A stretch of DNA of 44,030 bases from Mesostigma viride. Lineage: Eukaryota; Streptophyta; Mesostigmatophyceae; Mesostigmatales; Mesostigmataceae. The translations under genes and the position numbers were made by a program. The stretch spans positions 1 to 44,030 of the forward strand of contig RPFO01002306.1 of the NCBI GenBank assembly GCA_009746045.1, in the 5' to 3' direction. The notes under the pieces were generated by a model. It searched no databases. It was not told the origin of the DNA and saw only the letters and a list, made by a program, of their open reading frames with translations. Shown here one piece after another: positions 29,901 through 37,631 of the stretch (its first letter is position 1; every line of letters begins with the position of its first letter).

Positions 29901-30555
29901 AAATCAGTTTCCTGATTTCTTGGATATCACATTGTACATATCCAGGCTGCAACACAGGTTGTCTGACATGAGACTTCTTAGGCTTGGGAGCAACCAGCCT
30001 ACAGGAACAAGCCTCAGCAACCTGTTTTACTGCATTAAACAAAGATGTCCCTCCCAGCCTCCTTGCAAACTGGAGTGCCTGGGCAGCATGACCAAACATG
30101 TGATGCAATCTCAATGCAATGTTTGACACAAGAGACATTTTATTAAATACAGGTGAGGTGCTGGGAACAGCACGCTCACTTACAACCATGCTCCCCATTG
30201 CATCATTCAGGCCATCAGCCTCACCCTCCTCCTCTAGAGGAGCTTCCTGCCCTAAGGCAGGACTTCCACGCTCCAACATTGAAGGAGTACGCAAACTACC
30301 TCCAAGAGCCATGTGGGAACGTTGTTGCCTTGTGGTAACTGCTTTCACCATGGTGACGTGGGAAGACCCAGTCACTACCCCATTGTGTTCTTCCTCCATG
30401 GATGCACCCTCAACCTGTGCAGGGGGACTCTCAACCTTAAGTGGGAGACTCTCAACCTGTGCAGGGAGCAAATCAACTTCATCCAGAGTAATGGGGGGGT
30501 CACTCTTAGCCCCCTCCCTGGCGGACCCTAGCAAGCCCAGGGAAGGCTGAGCCCG
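26959..30555 (-). CDS. pol: Retrotransposon pol: integrase, protease, reverse transcriptase, RNase H
   Basis: About 1,198 codons open from the base after the gag TGA; the first ATG is some 50 codons in. Numbering from the TTG codon at 30,534, a zinc-binding HH-CC part (H144-C178) precedes the integrase core (D217 in GVDRY, D256 in QCDLEF, E286 in VVERTI; spacing shorter than usual). A retropepsin-like segment follows (VDTNAE at 532-537 in place of DTGA, and IILGQNF at 595-601). Next is the reverse transcriptase (RPVLNEY at 749, LLDFKRAFL at 797, SLHGDD with D895/D896 in place of YVDD) and RNase H (YVDSS 1037, SECRA 1085, LSDNMG 1122, NPADALTK 1164). Protease after integrase differs from the copia order, where it comes first. 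The frame is intact. The strong CpG deficit differs from all flanking DNA. Confidence 0.85.
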   Translation of the reverse strand, partial: RAQPSLGLLGSAREGAKSDPPITLDEVDLLPAQVESLPLKVESPPAQVEGASMEEEHNGVVTGSSHVTMVKAVTTRQQRSHMALGGSLRTPSMLERGSPALGQEAPLEEEGEADGLNDAMGSMVVSERAVPSTSPVFNKMSLVSNIALRLHHMFGHAAQALQFARRLGGTSLFNAVKQVAEACSCRLVAPKPKKSHVRQPVLQPGYVQCDIQEIRKLILLVGVDRYTKYKVLELLQDKSKPCLVAGLQAIRSRMKPVIQLQCDLEFECCMGNEDLPELFIVHRESHGSQGVVERTIRELKTILLTEKKIPRLVPAIIKTAWLRSVEDRLNVRASMYVGEVPVTPLSLHLRELPTEVEQAWKDSLMFKFAKLRQKDKGWSVLKPVVGQRVIVWKEPKLAGKRGSWHPGVVTRVELAGHKCWVKMEDPPQNVHRLSWSYVRLRGAEAEAVAPDVTTLPVGHDVIPDHHVQAGSNPRVSPGQTPGSVNFPSLGQADVVPSSLTKHRGVGLKDVVLAMQKAKQGPRVSKLSQLEESEDAVLEVDTNAEVSVMGSQHTGQRQVLSPSCAWVSDFSGRTHIMVLGEVLVPFMGEDVTFLVLEDYDGPIILGQNFLSSPRIVVASDKLRKFGWGSIPLVNFKTSLASVFNSVKAIKNVQWPENQIPVASSLVMPAALHPSSIGITKRSLAAHSPLSYDQLVQEMSSPLMFEAWRLAFAKALEEWLQFDCCQPVNEVPPYSTRLKLRFVIKRKEVEGVSVPHVRPVLNEYRGTGDLLGEELYTPGMLHDTWRILLCLYVGMLNQGADMSSVLLDFKRAFLKGDPSVAQQVWHCETPFHVPVPVAWQAELQSSYLLILKGLEGLRSSPIIWRLTLEDFLTKHCGLKVSSVDPCLLLGRWHDLPVYASLHGDDLHLIAPTKWLSQFVPIINDAFPLGKELWQKPGEAVTFCGMQATLVQEGSQWLIKLQAGNDYKSTILQSVPEVMTSSIAPELKGKLAWYGSICGPDMMVHSRSPDDVLILEEPSQIIAHVNKSPGITLAGIDLSLPFSLDIYVDSSMDSRQVSKVRGRSAGLFVLQQHRPSLVAWYSRLQRRVAVSSDVSECRAICEGIQSSLYIKELLLAMASVTPHTLQMETLILSDNMGMVQFVHKQLARSRDLDYLLLKELAGLVDIQHLPGSENPADALTKLPHKSAEQYKLLYKLMSSSV

Positions 30556-31628
30556 TCAGGTTGGGTTGTTATACCCACCTTGGCCCCTTTGCTTACGCCA
30601 GCTAGGGCAGTCCTTACGGATGTGGCCCTGCTGGTGACAGAAATAACATGTGATACGAGGTGTCCCCACCCCAGGTGGTCCCCGCTGGGACCCCACCCTG
30701 TTGAAATCAAATCTGGGACGCTGAGCCGCTGGCTGCTCCTGGGAAGGACCTCCACGACGCTTGAAGCCACTGAAGCCCTTGGCCTGGAAGCCCCCCCGCT
30801 TGGAAGGCCCTGACCTTGGTGGACCATAACCGTTGGAGGGCTGCCCCCCCATTGGTTGCCCTTGACCTTGGGAACACTGCCCCCTGCTGCAGCTGCCATA
30901 TCCACCTTATCCTTCTCCTTCTGCTTCTCCCTGGCCTTGTCTGCCTCCTTCTTGCCTCCCACATACTTGCCCCTGAAATAATCCTTGATCTTGGCCACCA
31001 TAGCAGCCCAGGTGGTGCATGTACGCATGTGCACCTGCAGGTTATCCAAGGTGACCTCATCCAATCCCAGGCTACCTAGGAAATCATCCATGGCAATCTC
31101 ATCTGACACTACATACCCCTTGCCAGCACAATTGTGCCTGAGCTCCTGAAAATCCTCAAATGCCTGCAGAATCAGACCCTCAGCCTTGAAATCAATGTAC
31201 TCCTTCTTCCAAAAGGAGCCATCACTAGCCCTCTTATCATCTAGGAACACCTCAAACTCAGCTATAAAAACCTCCCAGGAATCTCCATCCTCAAACTTGT
31301 CATTTACATACTTCTGCACCCTCTTGGGACACTTAAGAAGGTACTGTGACATACACAGCACCTGCAGAGGATTGTTACCATTATATAAGCCCTTATATCC
31401 CTTAAGGTGCCTAATGGTAATATCCTTATCCTTAACAGTCCAGTGCTCCTTGAGACTGGGAAGCTGGTTAAGAATAGCAAAGCCCTCCTGGGCCTTGGCT
31501 CTGCGGGGCTGCTCTGCTGCTGCTGGGCGATTAAAATTCTGATTAAAATTCTGACCCCGCAGCATTTGTTCGCCGCGTATCTCGCCGTCTTCCAAACCCT
31601 GCATGGTCGCTGCGAATGCCGATGACAA
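30556..31628 (-). CDS. gag: Retrotransposon gag with CCHC knuckle, one frame break
   Basis: From the ATG at 31628 the protein shows a copia-type gag core (WEVFIAEFEVFLDDKR, LGLDEVTLDNLQVHM), a lysine-rich hinge (KEADKAREKQKEKDK), a Gly/Arg/Pro-rich stretch and a zinc knuckle, CYFCHQQGHIRKDC (C-x2-C-x4-H-x4-C), 20 residues before the stop. The frame steps at the G7 run near 30,845. The step equals one missing base, or a -1 shift on a G-run slippery site. The stop TGA at 30,556-30,558 is followed by CGG and is in frame with pol. The length is about 357 residues. It forms the particle and packages element RNA. Confidence 0.8.
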
Positions 31629-31754
31629 CTGTCGATGCCGATGCCGATGCTGAAGAAAGAATACTGCTGGGGAATTAATAAATTAATCCCTTAAGCTCTG
31701 GAACCACGAAAAAAATTTTCCTGAATTAATTCTCTGTTAATTATAACAGAAAAT

Positions 31755-32318
31755 TTAATCCAGCCGCATATCGTCGCGCGGAAACTGCAATACGTTATCC
31801 AAAATCTGCTGCACAATACTCGGATATAAATCAGGAAGCCCCTCGCTGTTTTCACCTGGCTCCTCAGCGTTTGATTGCCGCTGAATCGAAGCAGCGACGT
31901 TTATGATACCGTTGACTGACGACGCCCACCCGTTGTTGCTAACCGGAACTGCGACAGTCGGAAGAGTCGCCGAAATTCCAGACCACGCTGTCGCCAACGC
32001 CAGAACACCCAAGCCGTAGGTGCGAAGCGCCGAAATTACTTGAGCTTGCTCGTCTGATCCCGACGCTGCAAGCCTTCGGAAAATATGGGAATTTTCCGAC
32101 AGGATTTCCAAATCTTGAGTAAGGTCGTCGACGAACTGATGCAGATCGTTAGAAACTGGCGGCCGGCTGACGAGCGCTTGAGACAGCGAAGGTTGAACAG
32201 CACGCGAATGCAGCGCAGCAGTTGACGCCGTACGTTGAACGTTGAAATTAAAGCCTGAAGACGATGGAGCCGACGCACGCTCGGGAGATGGCTCACGATA
32301 TTCACGCGTATTTCCCAT
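31755..32318 (-). CDS. Leader ORF of the retrotransposon, unknown function
   Basis: 187 residues from the ATG at 32318 (MGNTREYREPSPERASA), ending at 31,755, between the 5' LTR and gag. The N-terminus is Ser/Pro/Arg-rich, followed by a helical segment (DLHQFVDDLTQDLEILSEN), a hydrophobic stretch (LGVLALATAWSGISATLPTVAV) that may span a membrane, and an acidic end (QFPRDDMRLD). Starting with MG, it could be N-myristoylated. Copia-type elements do not normally have a gene here. Unlike gag-pol, this segment is rich in CpG, so it may have a different origin. No family is recognised; it could also be captured non-functional sequence. Confidence 0.5.
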   Translation of the reverse strand: MGNTREYREPSPERASAPSSSGFNFNVQRTASTAALHSRAVQPSLSQALVSRPPVSNDLHQFVDDLTQDLEILSENSHIFRRLAASGSDEQAQVISALRTYGLGVLALATAWSGISATLPTVAVPVSNNGWASSVNGIINVAASIQRQSNAEEPGENSEGLPDLYPSIVQQILDNVLQFPRDDMRLD

Positions 32319-32399
32319 ATAATGGAAAAACACCGTAAAAATTGCCGACACCAGAAATCAATGCCGTAATCAGTAGATTACGAACTCGCTTGTAATTCG

Positions 32400-33027
32400 A
32401 GTTAACGAAACTGTGGCTGAACTGTGGTTCAGCCTGCACTGATTAATATCTACAGAGGAAGTAGTTATATTAATCAATAGGTTTACGTTGCTGGTTATGG
32501 CTACCAGCACAGAATACACGAGGCACGTGAGAACCGTCGCCGAAGGTGCGAGGACACAGGTGCAGGGAAAGTGGTGCTACCAAGTGGCAGCGTCCTGCTC
32601 GTTATATACTAATTGTGACGCAGTCACATCCAGATGACTGATAGGACAGATCATCTCACAATATTGCTGTCCTTCACTCTGGACCAGCAGATCTCGACTC
32701 GTTATCCATAAATAGTCACATCAGTGTCCTGTCGCACAAGTCCTGTCACTATTTGTTACGTCTAATCAATAGCATTGAATAGACCGCAGTGTCGGAGACT
32801 AAATGTCCTATCGTACACTGTGACAAGACGCCGTATGCCACGCGTCACTTGAAGAACCACCGTAGAATCACCGAATCCAAGTAGAATGTAGTAGAACAGT
32901 ATCTTGCTCATATCTCGAGCAATACTCATCAGAATGAACCCGTTTCTGGATTGTAGTAACCGGAAGTAGAATCTCTACAAGCCAAGTAGCTTAGTAGAAT
33001 AATATTGCTTGCCAGGCAATATTAACT
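32400..33027 (-). repeat. 5' LTR
   Basis: 628 bp, nearly identical to 25,555-26,182. Element transcription should start here on the minus strand. CGTTATATACTAATTG lies inside, but on the plus strand it is only a weak TATA candidate. Confidence 0.9.
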
Positions 33028-33890
33028 TCAGGAGCTCCTTGCATTCTGGGCAGCGCTTGCCAATCACACGGGCGTTGGGCCTGGTAGAATTATACTCCAG
33101 AGCGTGGGCCTCGAGCATATCAGCGCACTTGTTGCAGTGCTGAGGGACGCAGGTGTGGACGCCCTCCACGAGGTAGATGATGGGGTACTTCCCAGCCGTG
33201 CCGAAGGGCTCGGTGCAGATCTCGCAGCACGCCAGCCTCTTCTCGAACCAGGTGATCTTGTGGTTCGCCTCCTCGAGAGCCAAGCGCATCTTCTTCAGCT
33301 CTTCGCGAGTGGGATCAGGGGAGAAAGAACGACGCCTGCTGCGGTTCTTCTCGCGCTCCAACTCCTCCTGCGTCTCCCTCAGCTGGCGCTGCAATGCGGC
33401 AAAGTCCCCACCGCTGGGCCCAGCGCCTCCTGAACGAGAGCGGGAGCTGGGACCACCACGCAGCAGGCCTGCATGCAAAGGAAAACACACAGACAACTGC
33501 AAAATGTATCAGATAGTGGCCATCACCTGCAACATCCAACAGATAGTGGCCATCACCTGCAAAATCCAGCAGGCAATCGAAAAGGGATGCATAAAACAGC
33601 AGACCACGTACTGGGAGCAGCCGCAGGGCGAGACTGAGCCACCAGGTCGTCGATCGCAGCGTGCGAATTGACTTCCGTGCGTGCGTCGTCCAGGTGGTCG
33701 TAGTCGTTGTGGTCAAAAAGGTCGTCAGAGGGGTTCCAGCCTGCAAAGAATGAATAGAAAATGACAATGGCGTTCCTGTCAGCTGCTGAAAATGCCCAAA
33801 AAAACAAACCAAGGAAACACAAAAACAGACATGCATGGGAAAATACGTACGCTCAGGTTCCTGGGCCTCATGTTCGTGTGTCGTCGCCAT

Positions 33891-34590
33891 AGCTGGCTAG
33901 CTGCTGATAGTGGTATCCTGCTGCTGTTCTGAGTGGTTCGTGAGGGTTTGGCTGCATTTTTGGTCGTGTTTGGGCTTTTGGCCTCGTGGGGAGGAGGGCG
34001 AACGGCATATTCCCGGCATATTCCGGGAATATTCCCACGAATATGCCGTGGGACGGTCGCTAGAAGGAAACGGTCGCGCCGCGTCGGCAGTTACGCGACA
34101 GTGCTACGGACTGTCGTGGCAGTCTGACGGTTCTGACAGGTGTCAGATGGGACAGTGTGCCGACTGTCGTGGCAGATCTTCGTAACCGACGCGCGGCGGA
34201 ACCGGCGCGGCGCGGAATGACGTGGCATGCTGTCAGATCTGACATGGCACAGTACTGACGTGGCAGGCCGTCCGATCCGGCAGCTGGCGGGTACAGTCTT
34301 GTACGGACTGTCATGTCAGACCGTCCAGGTTGCCACGTGGCAGTATGGCGCGACACTTGGACGGATTCTAGTGGGAAATCTTACAATGTACATGCAACTG
34401 CGTATTTGTAGTAATCTGTACTACGTGTACTAACACCTGATGCATTTCTACTTCTATTATACTGTCTGTACTACGATTCCTAGTGCAATTGTACTATGAG
34501 ACGCCATGAGATAGAGACAAAGTCATGGATTTCCATTAAAATCATAATAAGGCTTGATGCCCATAGGGGACTTTGTCTATTCCAAAGGGG
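33891..34590. promoter_or_regulatory. Promoter region of the RING/TRAF gene and spacer to the F-box gene
   Basis: From 34,010 to 34,050 lie four ATATTCC-type words, including GAATATTCCCACGAATAT (34,027-34,044), a sequence shared with the MYND promoter (20,638-20,659). GCTAGAAGGAAAC follows. At 34,085-34,320 ACTGTC/GACAGT words recur. One GCCACGTGGC lies at about 34,335. The A/T-rich end (34,380-34,590) contains a 10-bp inverted repeat (AGACAAAGTC at 34,516 and GACTTTGTCT at 34,569) that brackets AATAAGGCTTGAT, the 3' end of the F-box gene. Confidence 0.5.
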
Positions 34591-34597
34591 CACTTAG

Positions 34598-35233
34598 TTA
34601 GTGAACCCCCTCCAGGGCCAGGCGGCGACAGAACTTGTCGTACATCTTGTCGCAGGTGGCATTCATGACCCTCAGTTCCCTCTCGCAGGCAGCGGGGGAA
34701 AAGTTGACAGGCAGATAGGCGTCGTACTCGGCCTTCACGAGGTCCACGAGCACACGGCAATGCTCCTCTGCGGTCTTATCCTTATCCACCTGAGGAATGG
34801 ATTCAACATACTCCTTCATCACATCCCACAGGCGGGGAATCGCGCAAACGCGTTCAGACAGCTTAACCTCTAGGTCGATGGCCAGAGTTGCCACCTCCAT
34901 ACGCCTATCGCCATACTTGCAGGCGTCCATCCTCTTCTCAAAAGTGGAAAGGGACTGCACACCGCCTTGTGCGATGGCGATGGCAAAGTTGCGCAGGGCC
35001 CATCCTGTATAGTGGCAAAACGGCCCTGGCTGCCTGCGCTTAGAGAGGAAGCGCCCCTCAAGCTCAGTGGCAATAGCATCCAACAGCTGCATCATTCGCT
35101 GCTCTGTCTTAGCTTTGACAGCGTCCCACGGCACTTGCGTGGACTTGCTGACACCACACATGGCAGGCCATGCCAACTCCACGATTTCGTGCACAATCTC
35201 AGCTGGCAGGCTGTTAAAAGTGGCAGCGTCCAT
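34598..35233 (-). CDS. F-box-like protein A
   Basis: 211 residues, one frame, ATG at 35233. The N-terminal 35 residues (FNSLPAEIVHEIVELAWPAMCGVSK) fit the F-box pattern (LP.Ei...I..l). The remainder is helical with conserved-looking Tyr/Phe-Cys positions (GPFCHYTGWALRNFAIAIA), but no WD, LRR or ankyrin repeats. Its partner would be Skp1 of an SCF ubiquitin ligase (family knowledge). It shares the LP.EI.....ELSWP..GV.K start with the F-box gene at 37,888, so the two are probably paralogues. The upstream GGTACAAAGG-type box and a palindrome-rich divergent promoter lie at 35,234-35,704. An error-rich second copy is at 43,378-44,002. Confidence 0.65.
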   Translation of the reverse strand: MDAATFNSLPAEIVHEIVELAWPAMCGVSKSTQVPWDAVKAKTEQRMMQLLDAIATELEGRFLSKRRQPGPFCHYTGWALRNFAIAIAQGGVQSLSTFEKRMDACKYGDRRMEVATLAIDLEVKLSERVCAIPRLWDVMKEYVESIPQVDKDKTAEEHCRVLVDLVKAEYDAYLPVNFSPAACERELRVMNATCDKMYDKFCRRLALEGVH

Positions 35234-35704
35234 GTCTTCTTTGTGGTAGTGGTGCTAGTGCTGTTGGGATGCTGGAGCAGGCGAGAAGTGCCCACTTTGA
35301 CGTGGTGTCGGACCTTTGTACCCCGCCCCACGGCATCTTCGCGGAATATTCCGTGGACCGACAATCTCCCACGGGACGCCGCCACGTGGCAGAGATCGGA
35401 CGGTCCACGGCAATTCAGATCTCCCATGATAGTACGGCGTATCTCGGATACGGCGCGGCGCCGGTACGGCCGGACCAGTATCATGGATACTGGTCCGAGT
35501 ACCGTGGCATGGCATTCCGCCACGTCACTACCGCGCCGCGCCGCGCCGCGCCATGGAACCTTCTAGAGGATCGATCCCAGCCGTCCGATGAAGATCTCGT
35601 GGGAGGGCCAGTTTCCACAGGTACAAAGGTCGTGCAGGCCTACCAAATGCACCATCACACCACAGAACAGCCATAGCCAGCGCAGAAAACAACAGCAGAC
35701 CGCC
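35234..35704. promoter_or_regulatory. Divergent promoter with nested palindromes
   Basis: It lies between two divergent genes. GGTACAAAGG-type words occur on both sides (about 35,318 minus, 35,619 plus). It carries GGAATATTCC (35,343-35,352) and GCCACGTGGC (35,381-35,390) inside a 10-bp inverted repeat CCGTGGACCG/CGGTCCACGG (35,351-35,360 and 35,401-35,410). CGTATC-TCG-GATACG follows (35,438-35,452), then CGGACCAGTATC-ATG-GATACTGGTCCG (35,471-35,497, 12-bp arms), a GCGCC run and CTTCTAGAGG. The paired symmetric sites look like binding sites of dimeric regulators. Confidence 0.6.
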
Positions 35705-36880
35705 ATGTCTCAGCTTGATGCAGCAGCTGCCAGTGTTCAGGCGTCAGACTAGGGCACAGACTAGGGCCTTGCTTGGGCTTGGTTCTCCCAGATGCTATGG
35801 ATTGCCATATCCTCGCTGCACAAAAACTAGGACTGGTTGTTCCGCCATAGCTCCTGCGCTTGTGCCAGTGCCTGCGCCTGTGCCAGCGCCAGTGCCTGTG
35901 ATTGTGCCAGTGCCAGTGCCTGCTGCGCCAGTGCCTGAGCCTGTGTACGTGTGCCTGGGCTATTCGCCCCTCGGTTTAAGGACTCTGACATTTGGCCTCA
36001 AACAGGCCATGTGTGGCCAAATGGTAGTGGCGATTCCAAGTTTCCTCTGGTGCATTGCGTCACCTGCAAAAAGGTGCCGGAGAGGGCAGTGTGCAAGAAG
36101 GAGAACGGGGAGATGCAGTGCCGGGGGTGCGCTCTGGATGAACTGAGCGACAAGGTGGATGCACTAGGTCCCTCTCCTCCCACGGAGCAGGTGCAGGAGA
36201 CTGTCAAGAATTTTGACACGGGCTTGCAGATTTACAAGTACGAATATGAGCCCAAGCGTCTCCCACCTCCTCCCACCGGCTACCCTCTGTCCAAGTGCAT
36301 GTGCGCTGTGTGCAAGAAGCCTGCTCTCCACGCGCACGAAGTGGTGAAGGAGGTCACCCCTCAGATGCTGGAGACTACTTCCCATTTCCGTGTTGCCAAG
36401 CTCGTGGTTGGCGACGTCGTTTGTGGGATCTGCCGCAACGAGTTCCTGGCCCAGTATGTCGACAACAACGTGGTCATCAGCAAGGCCATGTCTCGCGGCA
36501 TGCAGTATTGGGAGTACAAGGGCCACATCGATGAGGTGTTCCAGTACAACGAGGAACTCCACAAGATGGCAGAGCGCGCCCATGACAACACGCACAACGG
36601 CCCCTCCAGTGACAAGTTTTACTGGCCTCGCAGGCAGTGCCAGAAGTGCATGAAGCGCATCGACATCAACGTGCAGAACCTGTATGTGGCTCCAAGGCCT
36701 CGTTCTTTTGACGTTGACTTGGTCTGCTACGAGTGCGCCAAGTTCTGCAGCCTTGTTTCTGAGGCTGTCGCTTTCCCGGGCTTTAGCCGCCCCAACAACC
36801 GTCTCAAGCGTAATGCAGAGGCCGGGGGCTTCCTTCTGTACGATGTTGTGGGGTCCAACAAGCCCTATTTCTTCGCGTAG
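35705..36880 (+). CDS. Multi-CxxC zinc-binding protein
   Basis: The well-defined part, about 36,040-36,880 (280 residues), has six CxxC-type pairs: CVTC, CRGC, CMCAVC, CGIC, CQKC and CYEC, so three or more zinc sites (zinc-ribbon or treble-clef type). A Pro/Val/Ala repeat (PVPAPVPAPVPV, 35,850-35,940) precedes it. The ATG at 35,705 (MSQLDAAAASVQ) is the likely start. A stop and frame change follow at 35,750-35,850, which an intron or errors could explain. Around 35,960 the left arm lacks about 13 bases present in the right-arm copy, and with them the frame joins. The function is unknown; nucleic-acid or protein binding is likely. The 3' end has the shared AATAAGACTC block. Confidence 0.65.
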
Positions 36881-36964
36881 GGTGTCATCTGGGCACTTCA
36901 TTGGCCCATGCAAGCCTATGGAGGCTACTGTTGATAGGGACTTGTGGTATTCTATTTTGTAATG

Positions 36965-36974
36965 AATAAGACTC
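36965..36974 (+). terminator. Shared 3'-end motif of the zinc-protein gene
   Basis: AATAAGACTC, 85 bases after the stop, followed within three bases by TGCATGCAAATCCAACAC, the same block as after the RING/TRAF gene (22,733-22,764, other strand). Confidence 0.55.
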
Positions 36975-37026
36975 TTTGCATGCAAATCCAACACTCATGC
37001 ACTAGGCGTAGGACTTGACTTGTTTG

Positions 37027-37631
37027 CGAAAAGTTCGGGCTATGCGGATAGCCCGAACTTTTGGGGATAGCCCGAACTTTTGGAAACCTTGCTAGGGAAA
37101 AGTAAAAGTTTCCAGTGGGATCCCAGCCATTTGAAAAGTTCGGGCTATGGTTCGGGCTATCAGTTTATAGCCCGAACCGGACCCTTTTGCCCCTTGGACG
37201 GTGGTGTCATGCATTGTACATGGGGTAGGGACTTGGTTATTTGGACAGTGTGCAGTGTATGTGTGTGTGTTTCTTCCTTAGATTGCTAACACATAAAATA
37301 TAGGGGTATTTCCTGTATATACAGATAGGATTGCTAACACATAAAATATAGGGGTATTAGCTATGATTATTTATAGATGACAATTGCTAACACATAAAAT
37401 TTTATGTGTTGGGAAACAGAGTAAAAGAAAGAGTAGCATCCACCCATAGCAACACACCGCCCAGGGGAAAAAGGGGCGGTTCGGGCTATAAATCGATAGC
37501 CCGAACCATAGCCCGAACTTTTCAAAATGGCTGGGATCCCCACTGGAAACTTTTACTTTTCCCTAGCAAGGTTTCGAAAAGTTCGGGCTATCCCCAAAAG
37601 TTCGGGCTATCCGCATAGCACGAACTTTTCG
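37027..37631. mobile_element. Foldback element, copy 2
   Basis: Inverted repeats of about 170 bp begin CGAAAAGTTCGGGCTATGCG and surround a core with three TTGCTAACACATAAAATAT words, one followed at once by its complement. The building words match copy 1 (19,150-19,870), but the outer ends differ, so it is a subfamily. No coding frame. Its mirror is at 40,981-41,586. Confidence 0.8.

Larger units (their letters stand above)
25555..33027 (-). mobile_element. Complete LTR retrotransposon (copia-like reverse transcriptase)
   Basis: 7,473 bp with identical-length LTRs of 628 bp and 5-bp target duplications TCAGG (25,550-25,554 and 33,028-33,032). The coding order on the minus strand is 5' LTR, leader ORF, gag, TGA, integrase, protease, reverse transcriptase, RNase H, 3' LTR. 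The two LTRs differ at only one or very few bases (for example A/G near 25,698 and 32,543), so the insertion is recent. It disrupts a RING/TRAF exon in the sense orientation. No standard TGG primer-binding site follows the 5' LTR; the bases there form two small hairpins (32,366-32,381 and 32,377-32,396). A purine-rich tract lies next to the 3' LTR. Confidence 0.9.
22875..33890 (-). pseudogene. RING + TRAF-type zinc-finger gene, interrupted by two transposon insertions
   Basis: Exon 1 is 33,851-33,890 and exon 2 is 33,612-33,740. Exon 3 starts at 33,468, after GT-AG introns with GTACGT donors. Exon 3 encodes a coiled coil (LQRQLRETQEELERE) and a RING-like domain (CEIC, HTCVPQHCNKC, CPEC). It is cut after 33,028 by the LTR element and resumes at 25,549. 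It is cut again at the 2.0-kb element and resumes at 23,491 with a TRAF-type zinc region (LCARGCGG, CAKLVRPCPN, DLDRHL). Removing both elements and one copy of each target duplication keeps the frame. A poly-alanine tract follows, then a one-base step near 23,190, and a helical C-terminus ends at 22,875. It was probably a ubiquitin E3 ligase and is now disrupted. Confidence 0.75.

Noticed and set aside
28728-31625. Plus-strand frames opposite gag and pol
   Set aside because: They have no recognisable domains and lie opposite strongly supported retroelement proteins.
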